The notes beneath the pieces are model-generated. The model was not told the DNA's origin and searched no databases. It saw nothing but the letters and a program-made list of their open reading frames with translations. Shown here piece after piece: positions 26,237 to 35,064 of a DNA stretch of 61,898 nt. Position 1 is the stretch's first letter. Each line of letters begins with the position of its first letter. The position numbers were made by a program, and so were the translations under genes. Source of the DNA: Sphingomonas yabuuchiae (lineage in GTDB: Bacteria > Pseudomonadota > Alphaproteobacteria > Sphingomonadales > Sphingomonadaceae); the NCBI RefSeq assembly GCF_014199595.1, contig NZ_JACHNX010000018.1, positions 1 to 61,898 on the forward strand, given 5' to 3'.

Positions 26237-26497
26237 TTAGGCCTCCCCGATCAGATCGGCCGCCGTTGTGCCGGTGGCGCGCACATGGCTGGGCCGGACG
26301 TTCAGATAGACCCCGCTCGCCACGTTGCGATAGGTGACGTCCCCCGCGCCATCGACCCCGCGCAAGGTGACATGCCCGCCCGTACCCACGAAAATCCGCT
26401 TCGGCACGGTGGCCAGCGCAACCGTATCGCTCGGCACGATGCCAAAGGGCGCGCGTGCCGGTGCATTCAGGCTGTCGCTGTTGAACGGATCGGTCAT
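26237..26497 (-). CDS. spike base protein, RCAP_Rcc01079-like
   Basis: An 86-residue protein with the pattern of the GTA head-spike base family: a DPF start, APARAPFGIVPSD, IFVGTGGHVTLRG, VTYRNV and the closing VRATGTTAADLIG. In Rhodobacter capsulatus the homologue seats a spike on the GTA capsid. A strong ribosome site (GGGGGAGAA) precedes the ATG. It forms a two-gene unit with the SGNH protein and diverges from the Wzx gene. Recognition rests on the motif pattern from memory, not on a search. Confidence 0.75.
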   Translation of the reverse strand: MTDPFNSDSLNAPARAPFGIVPSDTVALATVPKRIFVGTGGHVTLRGVDGAGDVTYRNVASGVYLNVRPSHVRATGTTAADLIGEA

Positions 26498-26669
26498 TAT
26501 TCTTCTCCCCCCAAGATCGCCCGGACGCTGTCGTTCGGGACGATGTTCTCTATATGTTCGGTTTTATCCTGTAGGAAAGCGCCGATTGACCCGGTAACGG
26601 CGGCCCGAAGGACGCGTGTTTGTCGGCGGCGGCCCGGTATCCGGCCGCCGCACAGCTAATGGGATCGGT

Positions 26670-28160
26670 ATGAGTCAGGCAGCCGGGGGTGTGGGTAAGC
26701 GGATCGCCAAGGGGAGCATGTGGCTCTCCGCCGCGCGGCTGGTGGTCAACCTTTCGGGCATGGTCAGCACCGTGCTGCTGGCGCGCCTGCTCGTCCCCGC
26801 CGATTTCGGCCTCGTCGCGATCGCCGCGACCCTGATGCAGATCGTCACCTCGATCACCGAAATGTCGCTGTCCCAGGCGCTGATCCGGCTGGACGATCCG
26901 ACCGACCAGGATTTTCATTCGGCCTGGACGCTGTCGATGCTGCGCGGCGTGACGATCGCGGTGGTCCTGTCCGCGTCCGCGCCGCTGGTTGCCCATATCT
27001 ATGGCGATCAGCGGCTGGTGCCGATCATGATCGTGCTCGGCTGCGGCGCGGCGCTGTCGGGTCTGGCCAATCCCTGGCTGGCGGTGTTCCAGCGCAAGCT
27101 GGTCTTCTGGCAGGAATTCGTGCTGTCGACCGCCTCGAAGATGACCAATGTCATCGTCGCGGTCGCCGTCGCCTGGTATTTCCAAAGCTATTGGGCGATC
27201 GTCGCCGGGATCGTCGGCATGTATGCCGCGACCGTCATCGCCTCCTATTGCATCCTTCCCCGCCTGCCCCGCTTCTCGCTGGCGAGCTGGCGCACCCTGT
27301 TGTCCTTCTCGGTCTGGACCAGCGCGTCGCAGCTGGTGAACGCGCTCAACTGGCGCGCGGATCAGCTGCTGGTCGGCAAGATCGCGACGCCGACCGTGCT
27401 CGGCTATTATAATGTCGGCTTCAACCTGGCCAATCTGGCGACGCGTGAGACCACGCTGCCCCTGATCCAGACGCTGTTCCCCGCCTTTGCCGCGATCAAG
27501 CATGACAAGCCGCGCCTGGCCGCAGCCTATATCCGCGCCGACCGCCTGCTCGTCGCGCTGGGCGTGCCGGTCGGCGTCGGCTTCGCGCTGGTCGCCCAGC
27601 CTATGGTCCCGCTGTTCCTCAATCCCAAATGGCTTCCCGCCGTGCCGATCATCCAGGCCTTTGCGGTGATCTTCGGGCTTCAGGGCATTGCCGGGCTCGT
27701 CACTCCGCTGGGCATGGCGATGGGGCAGGTCCGCCTGTTGTTCATGCGCGACCTGCAAGTGTTGTGCATCCGCCTGCCGCTGATGATCGCGGGAGCGGTC
27801 ATCTGGGGCGTGCCGGGTCTGGTCGCGGCGCGGGTCCTGACCGGGCTGTACCAGATCGCCATCGCCATGCTGCTTGCCAAGCGCCTGGCCGGGGTGAGCC
27901 TGATGCGGCAACTGCGCACCCATTTGCCTACTCTTATCAGCTGCTGCGCCATGGCGCTGGCGGTCTGGTGGGTCGCCGGAACCGGGTGGCGTCTATTCGC
28001 TGGGTACGATCTGGCGCAGGACCTCGTACTTCGCGTGATGGTCGGCGGCATCGTCTATATCGGCGCGCGCGTGATTCTGTGGATCGTCATGGGCCGTCCG
28101 GAAGGACTGGAGCGTGAGGCCGCCAATATGGTGGGCAAGCTGCGCCGCAGGCCCGCCTGA
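26670..28160 (+). CDS. Wzx-like oligosaccharide flippase
   Basis: A 496-residue membrane protein of the MOP/polysaccharide-transport family with 12-14 helices and the N-terminal block GVGKRIAKGSMWLSAARLVVNLSGMVSTVLLARLLVPADFGLVAIA. It would flip lipid-linked EPS repeat units to the periplasm, where the Wzy-like protein encoded at 17.3 kb polymerises them. The ATG at 26670 is preferred to an in-frame start at 26616 because family members begin close to the conserved block. It is divergent from the spike pair. Confidence 0.9.
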   Translation: MSQAAGGVGKRIAKGSMWLSAARLVVNLSGMVSTVLLARLLVPADFGLVAIAATLMQIVTSITEMSLSQALIRLDDPTDQDFHSAWTLSMLRGVTIAVVLSASAPLVAHIYGDQRLVPIMIVLGCGAALSGLANPWLAVFQRKLVFWQEFVLSTASKMTNVIVAVAVAWYFQSYWAIVAGIVGMYAATVIASYCILPRLPRFSLASWRTLLSFSVWTSASQLVNALNWRADQLLVGKIATPTVLGYYNVGFNLANLATRETTLPLIQTLFPAFAAIKHDKPRLAAAYIRADRLLVALGVPVGVGFALVAQPMVPLFLNPKWLPAVPIIQAFAVIFGLQGIAGLVTPLGMAMGQVRLLFMRDLQVLCIRLPLMIAGAVIWGVPGLVAARVLTGLYQIAIAMLLAKRLAGVSLMRQLRTHLPTLISCCAMALAVWWVAGTGWRLFAGYDLAQDLVLRVMVGGIVYIGARVILWIVMGRPEGLEREAANMVGKLRRRPA

Positions 28161-28373
28161 CCCAGAGGCGCTTCCTCTCGCATGCAACACCGTATCAAAA
28201 CGGCACATAAATAAAGCCCATCCGAACTCGCATCTTTATGGGCCTGTGGGAAGTTGCAGAAACAAAACCACGAATCCGCCTGAGCGGACGCCTGGGGGGC
28301 ATCAGCCCGTTAACGAGTTGGGGCTATATCCTGACTCCATGATCGTATCGGAGTCTCCGGTGCGGCCTATAGC

Positions 28374-30149
28374 ATGGGCGTAAGGAAGGGCCGAGTTTTG
28401 CGTACTGCCGACGGGGGACAAGACGATCTGCGGGCGGCCATGCGCCGATACCGATCCGTATTCGGGATGATCGTGGCGGTCAGCGCGATCCTGAACGTGC
28501 TGCTGCTGGCAGGCTCGATCTACATGATGCTGGTCTACGACTCGGTCCTGCCGGGGCGATCGATCCCTACGCTGGTCGGTCTGCTGGTCATGGTGACGCT
28601 GGCCTATGCCTTTCAGGGCTTTTTCGAGAATCTGCGCGCGGGCATGTTGTCGGATGTCGGCAACGGTCTGGACCGCGCCCTGTCGCGCCGTGTCCAGACC
28701 GCGATGGGCCAGATATCGCTGAACGGCGGCGTGCAGCAGGGCGACGGGCTGGGTCCGATGCGTGATCTGGACCAGATTCGGTCGTTCATCAGCGGCTCGG
28801 GCGTGGCGACGATGATCGACCTGCCCTGGATCCTGTTCTTCCTGGGCATCCTGTTCATGCTGCACGTCTGGCTGGGCGTCACCACGCTGGTCGGCGCACT
28901 GATCCTGCTCGGCCTGACGCTGATCACCAACCGCAAGATGAAGCAGCCCGCCAACGACCTGCATCAGATCTCGTCGGTCCGCAACGCGCTGGCCGAGGGC
29001 AATATCCGCCATGTCGAGCTGTTCGCCGCGCTGGGCATGCGCGACCGGATGCGCGAGCGTTGGGAACGGGTGAACGATCATTATGTCGGCCTGTCGAACC
29101 GCGTTGCGCGCCAGAGCGCCGAGCTGGGCGGCCTCAGCAAGATGCTGCGCATGCTCCTCCAATCGGTGATCCTCAGCGTCGGCGCGCTGCTGGTCATCAG
29201 CGGCAAGGCGAGCGGCGGCGTGATCTTCGCCTCGTCCATCCTGTCGGGCCGCGCGCTGGCCCCGGTGGATCAGGCGATCGCCAACTGGCGCAATCTGGTC
29301 GGCGCGCGGCAGGGCTGGGCGCGACTGAAGCAACTGTTCGCCCGCGTGCCCGCCACCGAGCCGGGCGCGATCCGCCTGCCCCCGCCCCGCCAGAGCCTGC
29401 TGGTCGAGAATCTGGTGGTCGGACCTCCGGGCACGCAGCGCACGACCCTGCACGGCGTCCAGTTCCGCCTCAATCCCGGCGACGCGCTGGGCCTGATCGG
29501 CCCCAGCGGTGCCGGGAAAACCACGCTCGGCCGCGCGCTGATCGGCCTGTGGAAGCCGCAGGCGGGCGCGGTCCGCCTGGACGGCGCGGCGCTCGACCAG
29601 TGGTGGCCCGAGGATCTGGGCCGGTCGCTCGGCTATCTTCCGCAATCGGTCGAGCTGGTCGGCGGCACCATCGCGCAGAACATCGCCCGCTTCGACCTCC
29701 AGGCCACGTCGGACGCGATCATCGCGGCGGCGCGGGCGGCGGGCGTCCATGCGCTGATCACCAGCCTGCCGGGCGGCTATGACACCCAGCTGACCGATGA
29801 CGGGCGCGAACTGTCCGCCGGGCAGCGGCAGCGGATCGGCCTGGCGCGCGCGCTGTACGGCGACCCGTTCCTGGTCGTGCTGGACGAACCCAATTCCAAC
29901 CTCGACGCCGAGGGCGAGGCCGCGCTGGCCGCGGCGATCGGTAGCGTGCGGGATCGCGGCGGCATCGTCGTCGTCATCGCCCATCGTCCAAGCGTACTGG
30001 GCCAAGTCAACAAGATCATGTATCTGCGCGACGGGCGGATCGAAGTATTCGGGCCGAGCGACCAGGTGATGGAACACCTGTCCCGCGCGGCAATCCCCCA
30101 GGCGGCGGCAGCGGCGCCGGAGCGTACCCTTGAGGAAAGCAAGTCATGA
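28374..30149 (+). CDS. type I secretion ABC transporter, permease/ATPase (PrtD/AtrD-like)
   Basis: A 591-residue half-transporter with a six-helix membrane domain (about 25-300) and an ATPase domain with intact motifs: Walker A GPSGAGKTT (376-384), signature LSAGQRQR (480-487), Walker B with catalytic Glu in VVLDEPNSNLD (E505), and the switch His in IAHRPS. The following HlyD gene overlaps by the ATGA sequence and a TolC gene follows, giving a full type I system. Likely cargos are the lyase and the two-cadherin-domain protein. The start could also be TTG 28398, which has AAGGAAGG at a better distance. Confidence 0.92.
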   Translation: MGVRKGRVLRTADGGQDDLRAAMRRYRSVFGMIVAVSAILNVLLLAGSIYMMLVYDSVLPGRSIPTLVGLLVMVTLAYAFQGFFENLRAGMLSDVGNGLDRALSRRVQTAMGQISLNGGVQQGDGLGPMRDLDQIRSFISGSGVATMIDLPWILFFLGILFMLHVWLGVTTLVGALILLGLTLITNRKMKQPANDLHQISSVRNALAEGNIRHVELFAALGMRDRMRERWERVNDHYVGLSNRVARQSAELGGLSKMLRMLLQSVILSVGALLVISGKASGGVIFASSILSGRALAPVDQAIANWRNLVGARQGWARLKQLFARVPATEPGAIRLPPPRQSLLVENLVVGPPGTQRTTLHGVQFRLNPGDALGLIGPSGAGKTTLGRALIGLWKPQAGAVRLDGAALDQWWPEDLGRSLGYLPQSVELVGGTIAQNIARFDLQATSDAIIAAARAAGVHALITSLPGGYDTQLTDDGRELSAGQRQRIGLARALYGDPFLVVLDEPNSNLDAEGEAALAAAIGSVRDRGGIVVVIAHRPSVLGQVNKIMYLRDGRIEVFGPSDQVMEHLSRAAIPQAAAAAPERTLEESKS

Positions 30150-31501
30150 ACGGCATCGTCACCACCGGCGGCCCCGGATCGCGCCTGGCGATCATCGAGG
30201 AACAGTCCGTCTCCTATGATCCGGTGCGCAGTGCCAGTCGGCATTTCCGCGTCGCGCTGATCGCCATTCTGGTCCTCGTGCTGGGCTTCGGCCTGGCGAG
30301 CGCGCTGATCCCGATCGGCGGCGCGGTGATCGCGCCGGGCCAAGTCGGCGTGAAGAGCCGGATCAAGCGGATTGCCCATCCGGGCGGCGGCGTCATATCC
30401 GAAATCCTGGTCGAGAACGGCCAGCGTGTTCGCAAGGGCCAGATTCTGATGCGCTTCGACGATCAGGTGACGGGCGCCGATGCGCGCTACTCCAGCCTGA
30501 GCGTCGACCAGCTGCTGGCCCAGCGCGCACGGCTGGAGGCCGAACGACTGGGTGTGGCGAACATCGCATTCCCCGAGGAGCTTCTGAAGGGCGGCGAAGG
30601 CGCACAGCGCGCGATGGCGGACGAGCGCAAGCTGTTCAACATCCGCCGCACCGAGCAGGCGGGCCTGATCGCCCAGCTGCAATCGCGGGTCCGCCAGTAT
30701 GAGCAACAGATCGGCGCCTATCGTGCGCAGATCAACGCGCTCAACAAGCAGACGGCGCTGATCGACCCCGAGCGTCAGGGCGTGAAGGACCTGTGGGACA
30801 AGGGGCTGGTCACGATCAGCCGCCGCAACCAGCTGGAACGCACCGCCGCCGATCTTCAGGGCAATGTCGGCGCGCTCCAGGCCAATATCGCCTCGACCGA
30901 GGCGCGGATCACCGAGGCGCGCGAACAGATCATCCAGCTGGGCGAAACCCGCCGTTCGGAAGCGGGCACCCGCCTGGCCGAGCTCAACAACACGCTGAAC
31001 CAGCAACAGGTGCGCAGCGTCTCGGCCGTCGATGCCCAGAACCGCAGCGTCCTGCGCGCCCCCTATGACGGGGTGGTCGACAAGCTTCAGTTCAGCACGA
31101 TCGGCGGCGTCGTCCGCCCGGCCGAGGTGATCATGGAGATCGTCCCCGACAGCGACGAACTGATGGTCGAGGCAGGCGTCTCGCCGACCGACATCGATCA
31201 GGTCCATGTCGGGCAGCAGGCGCGCATCCGCTTCAGCGGGTTCAACTCGACCGCGACGCCCGAAATCCATGGCAAGGTCGTGACCGTGGCCGCCGACCGC
31301 TCGACCGATGCGGAGGGCAAGCAGGCCTTCTACCCGGTCCGCGTCGCCATCGACGATGCCGAAATGCGCCGTTATCCCGAGATGCGGCTGCGTCCCGGCG
31401 TTCCGGCCGAAGTGTTCATCGAGACGGGCAACCGCACGATGATCTCTTACATCACCAAGCCCCTGCGCGACCAGTTCGAGCGGGCTTTCCGAGACAATTG
31501 A
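30146..31501 (+). CDS. HlyD-family periplasmic adaptor of type I secretion
   Basis: A 451-residue membrane fusion protein. It has one N-terminal membrane helix (VALIAILVLVLGFGLASALIP), a lipoyl half (HPGGGVISEILVENGQRVRKGQILMRFD), a long coiled-coil region, the second half with APYDGVVDKLQF, and a C-terminal barrel ending near FIETGNRTMISYITKPLRDQFERAFRD, a typical PrtE/HlyD ending. It joins the ABC protein to TolC. Its start overlaps the preceding stop (ATGA), indicating translational coupling. Confidence 0.93.
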   Translation: MNGIVTTGGPGSRLAIIEEQSVSYDPVRSASRHFRVALIAILVLVLGFGLASALIPIGGAVIAPGQVGVKSRIKRIAHPGGGVISEILVENGQRVRKGQILMRFDDQVTGADARYSSLSVDQLLAQRARLEAERLGVANIAFPEELLKGGEGAQRAMADERKLFNIRRTEQAGLIAQLQSRVRQYEQQIGAYRAQINALNKQTALIDPERQGVKDLWDKGLVTISRRNQLERTAADLQGNVGALQANIASTEARITEAREQIIQLGETRRSEAGTRLAELNNTLNQQQVRSVSAVDAQNRSVLRAPYDGVVDKLQFSTIGGVVRPAEVIMEIVPDSDELMVEAGVSPTDIDQVHVGQQARIRFSGFNSTATPEIHGKVVTVAADRSTDAEGKQAFYPVRVAIDDAEMRRYPEMRLRPGVPAEVFIETGNRTMISYITKPLRDQFERAFRDN

Positions 31502-31525
31502 TATAATGCGCGACGGAGTGGGGGA

Positions 31526-33187
31526 ATGACCGTGTTCAGGGGGACGGCGCTGAATCTGGGCGCAGGATTGACGATGCTGGCCCTTCTGGGGTCCGCATCG
31601 GGCGTGGCGATGGCACAGGTTCCGACGGCGGCGGGCATGCCGCAGCCGTTGGAGCCGCAACTGCCGCGCGAAACGCCCGAAGGGACGATCGCGGCCAATG
31701 CGACGCCGACATTGACCACGCTGCAGGATGCGATCGCCCGCGCCTATTGGAGCAATCCGACGCTGGTGGCGGAGCGCTCGACGCTGAAGTCGGTCGACAC
31801 GCTCTACCCGCTCGCGCGCTCCAATTACGGGCCGCAGGTGACGTTGCAGGGTTCGCACCAGTTCACCCGAACCCGCGCGGAAATTTTCCCCGGCCTGTAC
31901 AACCGGCCTGAGGGATTCTCGAGCACCGCGCAGATCATCTTCTCGCAGCCGGTGACGAGCTTCGGGCGTCGCGCCTCCGCTGAGCAGAACGCGCTGGCGC
32001 AGGTCGCATTGGAGCGCGAACAGCTGCGTCTCGTCGAAGCCTCGACGATGTTCGGCGTCATCTCGGCCTATGTGTCGGTCATCCGCGACCGCAACATCGT
32101 CGAGCTGGCCCGCCAGAACCTCTCGCTGCTGGAACGCCAATTCTCGGACGGGCAGAAGCGCTTTGCGGTGCGCGACATCACGTCGAGCGATCTGCAACAG
32201 GTGCAGACCCGCGTCGAGTTCGGCCGTGCCCAGCTGCTGAACGCGCAAGGCCAGCTGGGGTCGAGCCAGTCGCTGTTCCTTCAAGCGACCGGCGGCCTGC
32301 CCGGCGCACTGACCACCCCGCCCGAGCTGGCGCTGGGTGTCCCGTCGCTCGACGCCGCCTATGCCATGGCCGAGAATGGCAGCCCGATCATCCGCGGCGC
32401 CCAGTCGCGCGAAAAGGTTTCGCGCGCCCAGATCGCGCAGGCCCAGGCCGAGCGCAATCCGAACATCTCGCTGGAAAGCAGCGGCACCTACGGCCCGACC
32501 AACATCTATCAGAACCAGCTGCGCACCACCGATCTGCGCTCCTCGGTCGTCGTCACCATGCCGCTGATCGACTCCGGCACGCGCCGCCTGTCGATCGAGC
32601 GCGCGCGGCAGCAGAACGACGCCGACTGGCGCCTGGTCGACGCGGCGTTGCGCGAGACGCGGCAGTCGGTGGCCGAGGCCTGGGACGCACATCGCGCCGC
32701 CCTCGCTTCGCTGATCCATCTGCGCGACGCATCGGCGGCGGCGCAGGCCGCCTATGACGGCGCGGTCATCCAGGAACGCGCGGGCGACCGCACGACCCTG
32801 GACGTGCTCGACCTGGCGCGCGACCTGCTGAACATCCGCACCAGCTATGCCACGGCGGAGGCCAGCGAATATATCGCACGGGCACGGCTGTTGTCCGCGA
32901 TGGGCAATCTGGAGGCTCCGAAGCTGATCTCCGGCCTGCCCGCCTATGACGTGAACGCCAATTTCGACCGCGTGAAGCGCAAGGGCGACATCCCGCTGCT
33001 GACGCCGATCCTGTCGGGGCTCGACGGATTGACCACGGGCAATGTGATCGGTCGCGAACGCCCGGTCCGCGATCCGTCAGGGGCGTTCCGCGTCGAAAGT
33101 GCCGTCACGCCGCTCGAGGTGCCGCCCGCTCCGCCGGTACAGGTCCCGAGCACGCCGACCGCCCCGGCCAAGCCGCCCAGACGCTAA
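31526..33187 (+). CDS. TolC-like outer-membrane efflux protein
   Basis: A 553-residue exported protein with a signal peptide ending AMA and two outer-membrane-efflux repeats (TLQDAIARAYWSNPTLVAERSTLKSV ... and the later EKVSRAQIAQAQAERNPNISLESSG). The C-terminal 60 residues are Pro-rich and probably periplasmic. It is 24 bp from the HlyD gene and completes the type I export channel for the EPS-associated secreted proteins. Confidence 0.92.
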   Translation: MTVFRGTALNLGAGLTMLALLGSASGVAMAQVPTAAGMPQPLEPQLPRETPEGTIAANATPTLTTLQDAIARAYWSNPTLVAERSTLKSVDTLYPLARSNYGPQVTLQGSHQFTRTRAEIFPGLYNRPEGFSSTAQIIFSQPVTSFGRRASAEQNALAQVALEREQLRLVEASTMFGVISAYVSVIRDRNIVELARQNLSLLERQFSDGQKRFAVRDITSSDLQQVQTRVEFGRAQLLNAQGQLGSSQSLFLQATGGLPGALTTPPELALGVPSLDAAYAMAENGSPIIRGAQSREKVSRAQIAQAQAERNPNISLESSGTYGPTNIYQNQLRTTDLRSSVVVTMPLIDSGTRRLSIERARQQNDADWRLVDAALRETRQSVAEAWDAHRAALASLIHLRDASAAAQAAYDGAVIQERAGDRTTLDVLDLARDLLNIRTSYATAEASEYIARARLLSAMGNLEAPKLISGLPAYDVNANFDRVKRKGDIPLLTPILSGLDGLTTGNVIGRERPVRDPSGAFRVESAVTPLEVPPAPPVQVPSTPTAPAKPPRR

Positions 33188-33214
33188 GCCCCATCAGACC
33201 GACAGGAGCACCCC

Positions 33215-33940
33215 ATGGCACGGACCCCTATCCATGTCGTCAGCCTGACGACCGCGACCGAACGGCGGGAGAATTTCGCCCGCAATGCGGAGAAGTCCGG
33301 GCTGGACTGGTCCTTCTTCGACGCGCACCGCGAGCCGCAGGGCCTGCGGTATGACGAAGCCGCCGCGATCCGCGAACATGGGCGCCCGCTCCAGCCCGGC
33401 GAACTGGGATGCTATTCCAGCCACGCCGCACTGTGGCGGCAACTGGTCGCGGATAAAGACGCCGACCAGTATCTGGTGCTGGAGGATGACGTCATTGCCG
33501 ACTGGGCGGCGATCAAGCTGCTGTGCGATGTCGACTATGCGGCCGAGGGCGTTGATTATCTGCGCCTTTTCTATAAAAAGCCCTCGCCGCACCTGCCGTG
33601 GCGGCGCAACTGGCCCGCGCAGGACCTGTATGTCGTGCGGCTCTATGGCAAGCCCTATGGCACCCAGGGCTATTTCATCACCCGCAAGGGCGCGCAGCGT
33701 TTCCTGGATCTCTACACCGATGCGGTGCGGCCGGTGGACGATCAAATGGACCGTTTCTGGGAAAGCGGCATCCCCAATCTCTGCCTCTTCCCCTTCCCCA
33801 TCATGGAGGAATATCGCGGCTCGACGATCGGCGGCGCGCGCTTCGCCGGAAAGCCGACGCGCGGCGCCAAGATGCGGATGACCGCCGACCGGATGCGGCG
33901 CAAGATCGCCTTTATCAAGGATCGGACGTTCGGTCGCTGA
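33215..33940 (+). CDS. glycosyltransferase family 25
   Basis: A 241-residue GT25 protein of the LOS/LPS beta-galactosyltransferase type (PIHVVSLTTATERRENFARNAEKSGLDWSFFDA, ELGCYSSHAALWRQLV, YLVLEDDVIADW with the metal-binding EDD, and GTQGYFITRKGAQRFL). It probably adds a sugar to the EPS repeat or to LPS core. It follows tolC by 27 bp on the same strand and converges on the EEP gene. Confidence 0.88.
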   Translation: MARTPIHVVSLTTATERRENFARNAEKSGLDWSFFDAHREPQGLRYDEAAAIREHGRPLQPGELGCYSSHAALWRQLVADKDADQYLVLEDDVIADWAAIKLLCDVDYAAEGVDYLRLFYKKPSPHLPWRRNWPAQDLYVVRLYGKPYGTQGYFITRKGAQRFLDLYTDAVRPVDDQMDRFWESGIPNLCLFPFPIMEEYRGSTIGGARFAGKPTRGAKMRMTADRMRRKIAFIKDRTFGR

Positions 33941-33960
33941 GACGACCGGTATCGGGGTGG

Positions 33961-34929
33961 CTACGGTGCGGGCCGCCCCGATACATAAAGTTCGGCACGG
34001 ATCGCGCGGTGATCCGATCCGGTATAGGGCAACACATCGACCCGCCCGAACCGGATGCCGCGACCGATAAAAATCTGGTCGATCGGCAATAGCGGAACTG
34101 GCCAGTCTCGCCCCGCCAGTCGCGCGGGAAAGCTGAACAATGCCCGCGTGATCCGCCGCATCGACGACAGGCCGTGATCGAGCTCGGCCATGCCATGGCC
34201 CCAGGGTGTCAGGTTGAAATCACCGCTCAGGACCATACGATCGCTGTCGGTTTCGCGGATTCCATCGATCAGGCTGCGGCGGAACCGTGTCTGGGGCTGC
34301 GGCGGATAGGGCCATGGCGCATGAACCGTCGCGACCGTGACGACAGCGCCGCCGGGCAAGGTGACATCGCCGCGAACCAGCGCCGGTCCGGCGATCTGGC
34401 CCACCTGGTTCGTCAGCCGCCAGTGCACCCGCCCCATTGGCCGCCGCGACAAGATGGCCAATTCGCAGCCCTGGCAGTGGCTGCGATAGGGAAAATTCGT
34501 CGCCAGCCGCGCCAGCAATGGCCCGGCCTGCCGCGCTTCCTGAAGCAAGAGGACATCCGCGCCGCTATCGCGCAGGACCGCGGCCGCCCGATCGGGCGTG
34601 GTGACGCCGCCATGGAGGTTGTGGGTAACGACGACCAGCCGCTCCGCCCCTGCTGGCGGCTCGATCGCGGACGGCCTTGCGCCGATTTCGTGCAGGATCG
34701 GCCAGCCGACCAGTCCCAGCGCCGCAATATTAAGCCCGATAAAGCTCCATCGCGCGCGGCGCGGCGCCATCGGCAATGCGAAGAGGGCGAGCACCCCGGC
34801 AAGGGGAAGAAACGAAGCGAAGGCATCCGCAACCGGCCAATACCGCCCCAGCAGCGCACACAGGATCAATGCCCAGGCCATGCCGAGCAACGTCCAGCCG
34901 ATCCATGACCAACGCCGCATCGCACCCAT
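33961..34929 (-). CDS. membrane-anchored endonuclease/exonuclease/phosphatase family protein
   Basis: A 322-residue protein with three N-terminal membrane helices (about residues 10-80) and an EEP domain: VVTHNLHGG, LLLQEAR, LSGDFNLTPWG and GSDHRAIRAEL carry the conserved Asn/Glu/Asp/His residues. Relatives are phosphodiesterases or phosphatases with exposed catalytic domains. It lies between two type I ABC genes but on the opposite strand. A second start at 34920 is possible. Its link to EPS is not shown. Confidence 0.85.
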   Translation of the reverse strand: MGAMRRWSWIGWTLLGMAWALILCALLGRYWPVADAFASFLPLAGVLALFALPMAPRRARWSFIGLNIAALGLVGWPILHEIGARPSAIEPPAGAERLVVVTHNLHGGVTTPDRAAAVLRDSGADVLLLQEARQAGPLLARLATNFPYRSHCQGCELAILSRRPMGRVHWRLTNQVGQIAGPALVRGDVTLPGGAVVTVATVHAPWPYPPQPQTRFRRSLIDGIRETDSDRMVLSGDFNLTPWGHGMAELDHGLSSMRRITRALFSFPARLAGRDWPVPLLPIDQIFIGRGIRFGRVDVLPYTGSDHRAIRAELYVSGRPAP

Positions 34930-35064
34930 GCCCCTTGCCCAGAGCCATCGCCGCTAGAGGAAGGCGGCGGATCGTGTCAAACCGATCCGGATATCCCGTC
35001 GCAACCGCTGTCGGAGACGGCAGGGCCATGGTACAGCCCCGCCGTAAAGAGGAATGAACCGCAT

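Noticed and set aside
29777..32719. 980-residue minus-strand open frame across the type I secretion genes
   Set aside because: It runs opposite three well-recognised genes (ABC, HlyD, TolC) and shows no family motif.
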